From Hyphomicrobiales bacterium (GTDB taxonomy: Bacteria > Pseudomonadota > Alphaproteobacteria > Rhizobiales > Rhizobiaceae), in NCBI GenBank assembly GCA_900472925.1, contig UCJU01000004.1, positions 361,129 through 425,128 of the forward strand: DNA of 64,000 nucleotides, written 5' to 3'. Position numbers and translations under genes: made by a program. This document shows, piece by piece, positions 26,001-34,640 of this stretch. The stretch's first letter is position 1; every line of letters starts with the position of its first letter. The notes below the pieces were generated by a model. That model ran no database searches. It worked only from the letters and a program-made list of their open reading frames with translations, and was not told the origin of the DNA.

Positions 26001-27191
26001 TCATGTGGCTGCCGGTTGTGGCCCTGCATATTGTGCGCGCGGGCGGATCAGTTTTTTCTCTTGAAACTGCTCGAGCGCATGCGCAATCCAGCCGACCGTC
26101 CGTCCATTGGCAAAAAGCGCCAGTGCCGCACCTTTTGGAAGTCCCAGGTCCCGGCGGATGGACACCAGCGCGATATCGATCGTCGGCAGCTTACCGGTGG
26201 TCTCAGCCACTGTTTGTATCAGTGACTGGCGCTTTTCATTCTTTCGCAATAGGGGCAGCAGGGCTGCGGCTCTTGGATCACCACCGGGGTAAAGGGGGTG
26301 CTCGAAGCCCGGCAGAACATCGCCACGCCGCAGTCGCCTTTCAACGATGTCGGCTGCGTCGTCGGCGTCTTTTATCTCATCGAAGAGGATTTCGACGAGG
26401 CTTGTCATACCGCCATGCAACGGTCCACTCAGGGCTGAAAGCCCCGCATCGAGGCATGCCCCGAGCGATGCACCGGTGGAGGCCACCACGCGCGTTGCGA
26501 AGGCAGAGGCATTCAGCTCATGATCCGCCAACAGGACCAGCGTGCGGCGAATGATGTCTGCGCCGCGCGTATCGAGGTTCCAGACTTTGGCGAGATGCTG
26601 ATGTGCGGGCAGGGCGCTGGGTTGGCTGTTGCTGATGGCCGCCGTCATAGACCGCAACAGAGCCGCAGCGCTTGGCCAAAGGGTGCTGTTGTTGCGTTGC
26701 CAAGCCGTCATCCTGCCCGCATCGACAAAAGCCAGCAGTGCCTGACATCGCTCCGTCAGCGGCAAATCCCTCGTGAGGCCGAGGAGTGGAGCAGCCCAAG
26801 GTGCCGCGATGGAGTTTGTAAATGGATCGTGGTCTTCGCAGGACCAAAGGAGACGGGCGACGCCTTCAAGCGTTTCATGCTCTGCTAACCGTACAGCGTC
26901 ATGGCCGCGATAGAACAATCGACCGTCTTCAATCAGCGTGATGCTGGAAGACAGGACCGGCAAACCCCAATCCAGCGTCGTGGCTGCCACGTCGCGGGGC
27001 TTTCTGCCCACGGATTTGTTCTTGCTCAACGTCTCTACGTCGTGGCTGCTGTAAAGCCGTCGGCGCGGGTCGTCCTGTCCCGCAATCGTGCGAACAAGAC
27101 CCCGGCTGACATAGGCATAGAGCGTCGCGCGGCTGATGCCGAGCGCCTTTGATGCGGTGTCCGCATCGATGAACTGATCCTGTCTTTTCAT
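26001..27191 (-). CDS. Citrate-synthase-family protein with N-terminal HTH domain
   Basis: About 396 residues from the ATG at 27191; an earlier ATG at 27218 falls inside the operator repeats. Residues 7-55 form a MerR/excisionase-type helix-turn-helix (ADTASKALGISRATLYAYVSRG ... RRRLYSSHDVETL). The rest is a citrate synthase fold with GPLHGGMTSLV, FEHPLYPGGDPRA and an aspartate in TIDIALVSIRRDLG. It may be an enzyme that also binds DNA, or a regulator that senses an acyl-CoA or oxo acid. It is divergent from a plain citrate synthase gene across tandem inverted repeats, which suggests autoregulation. Confidence 0.82.
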   Translation of the reverse strand: MKRQDQFIDADTASKALGISRATLYAYVSRGLVRTIAGQDDPRRRLYSSHDVETLSKNKSVGRKPRDVAATTLDWGLPVLSSSITLIEDGRLFYRGHDAVRLAEHETLEGVARLLWSCEDHDPFTNSIAAPWAAPLLGLTRDLPLTERCQALLAFVDAGRMTAWQRNNSTLWPSAAALLRSMTAAISNSQPSALPAHQHLAKVWNLDTRGADIIRRTLVLLADHELNASAFATRVVASTGASLGACLDAGLSALSGPLHGGMTSLVEILFDEIKDADDAADIVERRLRRGDVLPGFEHPLYPGGDPRAAALLPLLRKNEKRQSLIQTVAETTGKLPTIDIALVSIRRDLGLPKGAALALFANGRTVGWIAHALEQFQEKKLIRPRAQYAGPQPAAT

Positions 27192-27201
27192 TTTCTCGAC
27201 A

Positions 27202-27238
27202 TTGATTAGTTGAATCAAGATTGATTATATTGAATCAA
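27202..27238. promoter_or_regulatory. Tandem inverted repeats TTGATT-N5/6-AATCAA (operator candidate)
   Basis: TTGATTAGTTGAATCAA (27202-27218) and TTGATTATATTGAATCAA (27221-27238) are two adjacent inverted repeats with identical arms, lying between the divergent citrate-synthase-family genes. Their placement suits control of both promoters by the HTH domain of the leftward product. The protein-DNA link is inferred. Confidence 0.65.
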
Positions 27239-27274
27239 GCATCATCCTTACGGAAGTCAACCCGTGAGGATATC

Positions 27275-28399
27275 ATGACCCTACAATCGAAAACCTCTGC
27301 CCAACTCAAATCGGTTTCAGGAGCCACCAGTCCCGGCCTTGAAAACGTCATCGCTGCCGAAACAGTATTGAGCCATGTCGATGGCAAAGCCGGACGCCTT
27401 GTTGTGCGGGGATACGACCTTGAGCAACTGTCCGACTGGAGCTTCGAGGCCGTTCTCGCCTTGCTTTGGCAAGGGCGCGCATCCGGTGCGAACATTGAGG
27501 CGGATATCCGGGTCGCGCTTGGGCAGGCGCGTGTCCGCGCGTTTGGCCTCGTTGAGCCGCTTCTCCCTGCAACGGATAATCTGTCTCAAGTCGAGGGATT
27601 GCGGCTTTTATTGTCGTCTTTGCCAGATGCGGAGCCACAGGCCCATCATATCATGGCCGTCGCCGCGGTGCCGGTATTCGCCGCCGCCATTGCCCGAAAG
27701 AGCGCTGGACTTGCACCTGTCGCTCCTGATCAGACATTGGGCCACGCCGCTGATTTTCTGCACATGTTGCACGGCGAGAAAGCCTCTGCTGAAAAGGTAA
27801 GAGCCCTCGATACCTATCTCGTAACGGTCGCCGACCACGGGCTGAACGCCTCCACCTTCACCGCCCGTGTCATCGCGTCGACGAAAGCGGGTGTGTTTTC
27901 ATCCGTCGTTGGTGCTCTGTGCGCACTGAAAGGTCCATTGCATGGAGGTGCGCCCGGCCCGGTCCTCGACATGCTCGACGCTATCGGGGATGAGCGCGAT
28001 ATAAAATCGTGGCTGGAAAGCGCGCTGGCACGCGGCGAAAGGCTGATGGGGTTCGGTCATCGGATCTATCGGGTGCGCGATCCACGCGCGGATGTGTTGA
28101 AGCAGGCGGTTTCAGGACTTCGCGACAGAGGCGGGCGCATCGGCTTTGCCGAAGCCGTCGAAAGACAGGCGCTTGAACTTCTGGCAGAAAAGAAACCTCT
28201 TCGGCCGCTGCAAACCAATGTGGAATTTTACACGGCACTGGTTCTGGAAGCGGTCGGTTTTCCGCGGGAAAGTTTCACCAACGTCTTCGCCGCCGGGCGG
28301 ATGGCAGGATGGACCGCGCATATTCTGGAGGAGGAGCATCTCGGAAAGCTTATCCGGCCCCAGTCCAAATATGTTGGCCCTATGCCACAACCACATTGA
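27275..28399 (+). CDS. Citrate synthase / 2-methylcitrate synthase-like protein
   Basis: A 374-residue citrate synthase fold starting after GTGAGGATATC. Catalytic His223 (GPLHGGAPG) and His262 (GFGHRIYRVRDPRA) are present. The third catalytic residue, an aspartate in the usual NVDFY motif, is Glu317 in NVEFYTALVLEAVG. It could condense acetyl- or propionyl-CoA with an oxo acid, but the Glu change makes standard activity doubtful. It shares an operator region with the HTH-bearing paralogue at 26001-27191; the two may form a mixed oligomer. Confidence 0.82.
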   Translation: MTLQSKTSAQLKSVSGATSPGLENVIAAETVLSHVDGKAGRLVVRGYDLEQLSDWSFEAVLALLWQGRASGANIEADIRVALGQARVRAFGLVEPLLPATDNLSQVEGLRLLLSSLPDAEPQAHHIMAVAAVPVFAAAIARKSAGLAPVAPDQTLGHAADFLHMLHGEKASAEKVRALDTYLVTVADHGLNASTFTARVIASTKAGVFSSVVGALCALKGPLHGGAPGPVLDMLDAIGDERDIKSWLESALARGERLMGFGHRIYRVRDPRADVLKQAVSGLRDRGGRIGFAEAVERQALELLAEKKPLRPLQTNVEFYTALVLEAVGFPRESFTNVFAAGRMAGWTAHILEEEHLGKLIRPQSKYVGPMPQPH

Positions 28400-28597
28400 A
28401 GTTAAACGAAGCCGGCGCAGACACAAAGACTGCGTCGGCCCTGCAAAGCTTCGGCAATTTGCGAGCTTATTTTTAGAGTTTGTTTTCTATGTATCATAAT
28501 GGTTGTGAGTAACAGCAATTCAAGGATTCCTTTTAAAGCATGAGTTAAGGCATGCCTCGTAAGTTCCATGCTTTCGGGGAAGAGGTTTCAGACCACA

Positions 28598-30820
28598 ATG
28601 GTCGATTTCATAAACAAGGATGACAGAGAGGTCGGCGATCTGCATGCAGGTCAAAACCGGCTTGTTTGGTATCATTCACTCTTCTGGAAAATCAACGTCT
28701 TCCTCGTTTCCAGCATCGTCCTCGCCTATGTTGTGGGTGCGACGGTTGGCTGGGTCATGGTTGAGCGGGACTCGCTTGAACAATGGCGGCGTCAAGCCGA
28801 GTTGAATGCTCAGGTCACCAGCTCCGCGATCCGCTCTATCTACACGTTTATCGCGATCAATAGCGCCGATGATGGTCAGATCACCAGGATCGTCAGCGAG
28901 CGCCCCCTTGGCGACGACGCGTCGATTCTCGACACGGGTTTCAATCCATCAGACGTTCTCGGTCTTGCGGCCTCCCAGACGAAAAACAATATCTGGCTGT
29001 TTCAGAAGTCGACCGGACCACAGGCCTTCATCAGCTCTGCCGAGGCACTGGGTTCGGATAGTGCTGTCGCTCTCTCGCTTCCCGAGCACACCGATCCTGA
29101 CAAGTTCTTTGTTGGATTTGCGAATGTGGACAATGTCAGTCACTTCATTGCCTACGTCCCGGTGGTCAATCTGAACGACGAACTTCAAGGCGCGCTCGTC
29201 ACCACAATCGGCGAGGCCGATGCTCTTCAGCGCAGCCAGAACAAGCTGCTACGCGATTCATTCCTGCTCCTCCTGACGATCCTCATCCTGACCGGCATCA
29301 CCGTCACGTTGATCATGCGCAAGGTTTTCAAACCGGTTCCTGAACTTGTCAGTGCGCTCAGCCGTATTGCCCGCGACGACACACGGTCCGTGACGCCGTT
29401 TCAGAACCGTCACGATGAGATCGGTCGCTTTGCCGTCGCGATCGAGACTTTGAGAGAGGCCGTTGTCGAACGCGAGAATTTGAGACAGGTGCGGGATGTC
29501 GCAAAACATATGGAGCATCTTGCGCATCATGATTCCCTGACTGGACTGCCCAACCGCGCCTTCTTCGCCAAGAAGCTTGAGGAAATGATCGCAGAGCTGG
29601 GTGAGGGCGGTCGTCGCTTCAATATCATGCTGCTGGACCTTGATCGGTTCAAATCGATCAATGATGGCTTGGGCCATGCCAGCGGTGATGCTCTCCTCGT
29701 TTCCTTTGCCGAACGGCTGCTTTCGCTCATGCGCCCCGGAGATATCGCTGCGCGTTTCGGTGGGGATGAATTCGCTGTTCTTCAGGTCGTGCGCCAGGAT
29801 GCGCTGGTGGAAGCGAGCAAGCTTTCATCTGCCATTATCCGGTCGGTTGCCAGGCCTTTCGTTCTCTTGGGCAAAGAGGTTTCCGTCGGAACCAGCATCG
29901 GCGTCTGTAGCGACATGTCCGGCGGCACCGAGATTTCCGAATTGTTGAAGAAAGCTGATATTGCGCTCTATGCGGCCAAATCCGAGGGACGTGGCACCTT
30001 CCGGTTTTTCAAGCAGGGCATGGAAATGTCTGGAGAACGGGGGCATGTGCTCCAGCACGATCTCGACTCCGCCTTGCGCGACGGTGAGTTCACTCTGCAT
30101 TATCAGCCGATATTTTGCGCATCGAGTTCCGAACCTGTCGGGTTTGAGGCGCTGTTGCGCTGGCAGCACCCTAAATTGGGTTGGGTTTCGCCAGCAGACT
30201 TCATTCCCGTTGCGGAAAAAACCGGGCAGATCGTGGCAATTGGCGATTGGGTTTTAAACCGAGCCTGTTCGGACGCCGCAAGCCTGCCGCCAGATACCTT
30301 TCTGGCAGTCAATGTTTCTCCTGCGCAACTGCAACAGGGTAACTTTGCCAAAAAGATAAAATCGGCGCTGTTCACGCATGGCCTTCCCGCAAGCCGGTTG
30401 GAACTGGAACTGACGGAAAGCGTGCAGATTTGTACGCTGGAGTGCCGGGAGATGCTGGTGGATCTGAGGGCGCTCGGCATCCGCATCGCGCTTGACGATT
30501 TCGGCACGGGCTATTCCGGTATCACTTACCTCCTGTCCCTGCCGATCACCAAGATAAAGATCGACCGCAGTTTCGTCATGCACCTCGAAGACAAGGCCGA
30601 AAGCCGCACAGTGGTCGCCAATCTTCTTCAGCTTGCAAACAATCTTGGATTGGAGACCACGGTAGAGGGTATCGAAACCGACTTTCAGCTCCAGTTCGTG
30701 TGGTCGGCGGGCGCCACGCTGGGGCAAGGCTATCATTTGGGACGACCTGCAAAAATTACAGACATTCAGCATGCATATCGAGAATTTTATCCCCGGAAGG
30801 TGTCATCGCTAGGAGCGTGA
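28598..30820 (+). CDS. Membrane HAMP-GGDEF-EAL protein (cyclic-di-GMP turnover)
   Basis: About 740 residues from MVDFINKDDR. Layout: one span (INVFLVSSIVLAYVVGATVG), a periplasmic domain of about 160 residues, a second span (LLLLTILILTGITVTLIM), a HAMP linker, a GGDEF domain with RFGGDEF and an intact inhibitory RPGD site, and an EAL domain with FEALLRWQHP, LDDFGTGYSG and IDRSF. It can plausibly both make and degrade cyclic-di-GMP. Two periplasmic binding proteins follow with gaps of four bases and an overlap, so they are probably its ligand sensors. A start at 28568 is possible but lacks a ribosome site. Confidence 0.9.
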   Translation: MVDFINKDDREVGDLHAGQNRLVWYHSLFWKINVFLVSSIVLAYVVGATVGWVMVERDSLEQWRRQAELNAQVTSSAIRSIYTFIAINSADDGQITRIVSERPLGDDASILDTGFNPSDVLGLAASQTKNNIWLFQKSTGPQAFISSAEALGSDSAVALSLPEHTDPDKFFVGFANVDNVSHFIAYVPVVNLNDELQGALVTTIGEADALQRSQNKLLRDSFLLLLTILILTGITVTLIMRKVFKPVPELVSALSRIARDDTRSVTPFQNRHDEIGRFAVAIETLREAVVERENLRQVRDVAKHMEHLAHHDSLTGLPNRAFFAKKLEEMIAELGEGGRRFNIMLLDLDRFKSINDGLGHASGDALLVSFAERLLSLMRPGDIAARFGGDEFAVLQVVRQDALVEASKLSSAIIRSVARPFVLLGKEVSVGTSIGVCSDMSGGTEISELLKKADIALYAAKSEGRGTFRFFKQGMEMSGERGHVLQHDLDSALRDGEFTLHYQPIFCASSSEPVGFEALLRWQHPKLGWVSPADFIPVAEKTGQIVAIGDWVLNRACSDAASLPPDTFLAVNVSPAQLQQGNFAKKIKSALFTHGLPASRLELELTESVQICTLECREMLVDLRALGIRIALDDFGTGYSGITYLLSLPITKIKIDRSFVMHLEDKAESRTVVANLLQLANNLGLETTVEGIETDFQLQFVWSAGATLGQGYHLGRPAKITDIQHAYREFYPRKVSSLGA

Positions 30821-30824
30821 AACA

Positions 30825-31772
30825 ATGCGATATCCTCAATTTTTATGTGTGAATAAAAAGCTTTTGAACGTCGCGCTTCGCAGCGCTTTTTCCGCGGCAA
30901 TCCTGTTTCAGGTTGCAGGCAACGCATCGTCCCTGGCGCAGGCGCAGGACGGCGGCACCTTGGACAAGATCGCCCGTACAAAAGCGATATCCATCGGTTT
31001 TCGTGAGGACGAGGTTCCCTTTGCTTACAGATCAGCCGATGGTGGTGCGATCGGTTACACTGTCGAGCTATGCGATTACATCGCGCAACATATCCGCACC
31101 CAGCTCCAACTGGACACGATCGATACGAACTATGTCGTGGCAACGGCTGCCACACGGTTTCTTCTGATTAAAACCGGTAAGATCGACCTCGAATGCAGCG
31201 CCACCACCAACAATGCCGAGCGGCGTGAGCAGGTTTCGTTCTCTTATCCGCACTTCATCACGGCAACGCGTTTCGTGGCGAAAAAATCGAGCAACGTCGA
31301 TCGCATCAAGGATCTGGCGGGGCGGACCGTTGCCTCCACCACCGGTACGGTGAATATCGATCAATTGCAGACCATCAACCGCAAGGATAACCTCAATATT
31401 TCGGTGATGTTGGCCAGACAGAATTCCGATGGCTTTGCATTTGTCGAAACCAATAAGGCGACCGCCTTCGTCATGGACGGCGTTCTGCTTGCGGCACAAG
31501 TCGCATTTTCCAAGTCGCCCAATGATTACGTGATTTCATCGGAAACATTCGGTCCGCCGGAGCCCTATGGCATATTGATGCGCAAGGGTGACGGCCCGTT
31601 CAACACGGCCGTGAACGACGCGCTGCGGCAGCTGTTCATCAGCGGGGAAATCAACCGCATCTACGACAAGTGGTTCATGTCCCCGATACCGCCGGATGGC
31701 CGCAATTTCAATTTGCCAATGTCGCCAGAACTGCAGGCTGCGTTTCGTGATCCGAAGGAATACATGCAATGA
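30825..31772 (+). CDS. Periplasmic amino-acid-type binding protein (family 3), sensor candidate
   Basis: A 315-residue family 3 solute-binding protein with a signal peptide ending near AQAQD. Mature segments such as ISIGFREDEVPFAY, GYTVELCDYIA, IDLECSATTNNAERR and LAGRTVASTTGT are typical of polar amino-acid receptors. Its ATG lies four bases after the GGDEF-EAL stop and its own stop overlaps the next gene (ATGA). With no ABC permease or ATPase nearby, it likely docks on the membrane GGDEF-EAL protein as a sensor, as NspS does with MbaA in Vibrio. That role is inference. Confidence 0.85.
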   Translation: MRYPQFLCVNKKLLNVALRSAFSAAILFQVAGNASSLAQAQDGGTLDKIARTKAISIGFREDEVPFAYRSADGGAIGYTVELCDYIAQHIRTQLQLDTIDTNYVVATAATRFLLIKTGKIDLECSATTNNAERREQVSFSYPHFITATRFVAKKSSNVDRIKDLAGRTVASTTGTVNIDQLQTINRKDNLNISVMLARQNSDGFAFVETNKATAFVMDGVLLAAQVAFSKSPNDYVISSETFGPPEPYGILMRKGDGPFNTAVNDALRQLFISGEINRIYDKWFMSPIPPDGRNFNLPMSPELQAAFRDPKEYMQ

Positions 31773-32668
31773 AACGCATCATCTCAAAGCTTTTCATATG
31801 CCAAGCGGCTCTTATGCTGTTGTCTCTCAATTCCGTTGCCGCTGATTTCAAGACGCCCACTCTCGAGCGTATCAAGGAAACCGGTAAAATCAGGATTGGG
31901 TATGGCGTGACCGCACCCTTTTCTTTTACCGCACCCGATGGGCAGATCATCGGTTACTCGATCGACCTATGTCGGCGCGTCACAGACAAGCTCAAAGAGC
32001 GGCTGAAGGTGGACGATATTCAGATCGAATTCGTGCCGAGAACGCCAAGCAATCGCATCCAGCTGCTCAACGAAGGCAGCATCGATATCGAGTGTAATGC
32101 CAGCACCAATACCGTCGAGAGACGAAAGAGCGCCATATTTGCCGTCAGTCATTTTTACGGCGAGACGCGGTACGTTTCTCTGGCGAAAAACAAGCTTGAG
32201 ACTCTGGCCGATCTCAAGGGCCGATCCGTCAGTGTGGCACTTGGCACCGTCAATGTCAGCGACATCAACGAAATCAACCGGACGAAGAAGCTCAACATTT
32301 CCGTTGTCCCGGTGGATACGCTGAAAGGTGCGTTCGATATGGTAACGGACGGGCGCGTGTCCGCCTTCGCAATGGACGAGGTCTTGCTGAGCACGATGAT
32401 TGCTCAAAGTAAAAACCCGTCGGACTATCACATCTCGAAAGAGAAGGTGACGGACTTCCAGCCTCTTGGCTTCATGATGCGACTGAACGACACCGAGTTT
32501 GCATCTGCGGTGAATGAGGCGCTTGGCGAAATCTACAAAAGCCCTGAAATGCCTGAGATATACAAGCGCTGGTTCGAAAGCTCGATTCCCGGATTAGGGG
32601 TCAGCATTCATGTCCCCATGAGCGAGATGTTGAAAGTCGCACTGGCAAATCCGGCACCTATTCCTTGA
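31769..32668 (+). CDS. Second periplasmic family 3 binding protein
   Basis: A 299-residue paralogue of the preceding protein, with a signal peptide ending near NSVAAD. Matching segments are IRIGYGVTAPFSF, GYSIDLCRRV, IDIECNASTNTVERR and LKGRSVSVALGTVN. Both copies share the final region (YxKWF/YKRWF, SPIPP/SSIPG). It overlaps the first gene by four bases, so the pair is translated together. Two different receptors feeding one cyclic-di-GMP enzyme would allow two ligands or a heterodimer; an orphan transporter role cannot be excluded. Confidence 0.85.
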   Translation: MKRIISKLFICQAALMLLSLNSVAADFKTPTLERIKETGKIRIGYGVTAPFSFTAPDGQIIGYSIDLCRRVTDKLKERLKVDDIQIEFVPRTPSNRIQLLNEGSIDIECNASTNTVERRKSAIFAVSHFYGETRYVSLAKNKLETLADLKGRSVSVALGTVNVSDINEINRTKKLNISVVPVDTLKGAFDMVTDGRVSAFAMDEVLLSTMIAQSKNPSDYHISKEKVTDFQPLGFMMRLNDTEFASAVNEALGEIYKSPEMPEIYKRWFESSIPGLGVSIHVPMSEMLKVALANPAPIP

Positions 32669-32714
32669 AGTCCGTCACATCAAACCATACAGGGTTTGCG
32701 GTGAAGCGGCGGAT

Positions 32715-32879
32715 CTAAACGCGTTCGAGAACGACCGCGATGCCCTGGCCGACACCGATGCAGACGGTGGCCAGCGCCTGGTCTCGCCGCAGATGGTTGT
32801 CGCGACCGGTCATGCGCTGATGCAGGCCCAGCACCTTGTCGGTCAGATCGAAACCATCGGTTCGTGATCGTTCCCTCAT
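32715..32879 (-). pseudogene. Thiolase C-terminal remnant (54 codons)
   Basis: An open frame of 54 residues ends in ATVCIGVGQGIAVVLERV, the conserved C-terminal signature of acetyl-CoA acetyltransferases and beta-ketoadipyl-CoA thiolases, including the catalytic cysteine region CIGVGQG. The preceding residues (LTDKVLGLHQRMTGRDNH) only loosely resemble thiolases, and the other 350 residues are absent. It is best read as the decayed tail of a thiolase gene after a deletion. Confidence 0.65.
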
Positions 32880-33080
32880 ATTTGAAATCTATTTTTTAGG
32901 AACCATTGTCCAAGGGGCACGTTCATTTGGCAGGAGACGCACCGTGTCAAACGGACGCGATGGTGCCGAAGAACATCAGGATTTTTCCGTTTTCTCTTGA
33001 TGGCCAACGAAATGGCAGACGAGCTTCTCACCCATCCGGTGCCCTCCGACCTAGCCTGGGTCCGCCAATGGAGACAAAAC

Positions 33081-33302
33081 ATGGAAAAGACCGAAACGCG
33101 CAAGCTTGCGGAAGAATACATGCTGCTTGGCGGTACCCGTCAGGTGATGATCGACGACAACAAGACTTTCGTCCGTCAGTACGACGGCGAACCTGAAGAA
33201 GCCGAACGCTTCTGGCAGGAAAAGATCGCGGTGCTGGAAAAGGCTCGAATGGAAGATGTCGAGTTCTTCCTGCCGTCCGTGAATTCCGACGAAGCCAATT
33301 AA
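33081..33302 (+). CDS. Small conserved-looking protein of unknown function
   Basis: A 73-residue acidic protein beginning MEKTETRKLAEEYMLLGG, with TGGAG eight bases upstream; an in-frame ATG at 32997 has no ribosome site. It appears helical, has no signal peptide, span or cysteine, and contains the segment RQYDGEPEEAERFW. It lies 38 bases before the DJ-1/PfpI gene on the same strand, so the two probably share a transcript and perhaps a stress role. I do not recognise the family. Confidence 0.65.
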   Translation: MEKTETRKLAEEYMLLGGTRQVMIDDNKTFVRQYDGEPEEAERFWQEKIAVLEKARMEDVEFFLPSVNSDEAN

Positions 33303-33340
33303 GCTTCCAGATTTTAAAATACCCAACAAAGGAGACAGCC

Positions 33341-33901
33341 ATGACAGCTATCAACGCTGCTAAAATCGTCATTCTCGCAACAGACGGCTATGAACGGTCG
33401 GAACTGCGGGTGCCTTACGATCAATTGAGAGCCAAGGGTGCAGACGTAAAAATCGCTTCCATTGAAAATGGCGAGATCAAAAGCTGGGACGAGAAGAACT
33501 GGGGCGACAGCGTCGCAGTTGATCTTCTGGCCAAAGATGTCCGCATTGAAGATTTCGATGCACTTGTTCTTCCAGGCGGTCAGATCAACCCTGACGTCCT
33601 GCGTGCCAATGACAGCGCCATGCGGGTCGTGCGTGAATTCGTGGCATCCGGCAAGGTCGTGGCAGCCATTTGTCATGGACCGTGGCTGCTTGTCGAAGCA
33701 GATGCAGTAAAAGGCCGTCAGATAACGTCTTACGGCTCTATCAAGACCGACGTCAAAAATGCCGGTGGTATCTGGAAGGACGAGAAGGTCGTTTGCGACA
33801 AGGGTATCGTCACATCCCGTTCGCCAGATGACCTCGACGCCTTCGTCGCTAAGATCGTCGAAGAGGTTGAAGAAGGCCGTCACGAGCGCCGCGCGGCATA
33901 A
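33341..33901 (+). CDS. DJ-1/PfpI family protein (type 1 glutamine-amidotransferase-like)
   Basis: A 186-residue DJ-1/PfpI protein with the nucleophile elbow AAICHGPWLLVEA, where the cysteine and following histidine belong to the catalytic set, and the TDGYERSEL segment with the conserved acidic residue. Relatives such as YhbO and PfpI protect against stress and have been proposed as deglycases or proteases. AAAGGAG lies before the ATG. A strong terminator follows, ending a short operon with the small protein upstream. Confidence 0.88.
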   Translation: MTAINAAKIVILATDGYERSELRVPYDQLRAKGADVKIASIENGEIKSWDEKNWGDSVAVDLLAKDVRIEDFDALVLPGGQINPDVLRANDSAMRVVREFVASGKVVAAICHGPWLLVEADAVKGRQITSYGSIKTDVKNAGGIWKDEKVVCDKGIVTSRSPDDLDAFVAKIVEEVEEGRHERRAA

Positions 33902-33931
33902 TTATCGCGCCAATATCGCCATCCAAGAAAG

Positions 33932-33961
33932 GCCGCCATGCAAATGGCGGCTCTTTTTTTT
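33932..33961 (+). terminator. Rho-independent terminator after the PfpI-family gene
   Basis: GCCGCCAT (33932-33939), loop GCAA, ATGGCGGC (33944-33951), then a T-rich run to 33961. This is a textbook intrinsic terminator. Confidence 0.9.
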
Positions 33962-34640
33962 GCCTAAAATCGTGCAGCCAAGCTGCGCTGGTCCAGTTTC
34001 ATGCATAGCTATCTGGTGTCGGAAATCGAAAGGTGGGGTAGAGAATCAGGCGTATTCCGTTGGCAGGAAAGCCGTTCAGCGCATATGAGAACTCGCCGTG
34101 CATTATTGAGAGCTATGCAAATTCGATATGCCATTATTTCGCCATAATTAGGTCACGATTGCGTCCAGTTTTTTCTTCGAAACCGGTTATTCGGCAGACA
34201 AGATTAATTTTTCTTCATAAAAATACAGACATTGCTTGTCTTTTTGAGTGTGCGTCGCCGCAATTTTGTTGCGCTGCACAATGGGGTTTTTAGCGATTTA
34301 AGCTTTGTTTTTTGCCGGAGTGAACTTGGAATCATCTCTCAGTCGAGAACGCTATAAGACTACATCCAATGAAAATAGAATATTTATACATGAGAAAACA
34401 TAAGCTTTCCAAACGTGAAGCAATTCTGAGGCAAAGGATTTGCTTTCGCATCTTCGTTTAATACTGCAAACACTTCTTTTGTGAGTATTTCTGAAACCAA
34501 GGCAGGCTCGGACTAAGGCACCCTGCCTCACAAAAAATTCAAAACCATCAAATTCTGGTCACAGCATTGCTGTCTCATCTAGGCTCATTGATGCGCCCAA
34601 CGGGTACCGACCATCGCAAAACATAAATGGAGTTTCCTCT
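33962..34640. other. AT-rich 680-bp leader region upstream of exoY
   Basis: This is the longest non-coding gap in the window and clearly richer in A and T than its surroundings, especially 34100-34560. A possible 77-residue frame (34060-34293) has no ribosome site or recognisable similarity. GGCAGG...CCTGCC (34501-34527) forms a long-loop inverted repeat. The region probably carries the exoY promoter and binding sites for polysaccharide regulators; I cannot place them. Confidence 0.4.

Noticed and set aside
34060..34293. 77-codon frame in the AT-rich region before exoY
   Set aside because: No ribosome binding site, rare-looking residue mix and no similarity; base composition alone can produce it.
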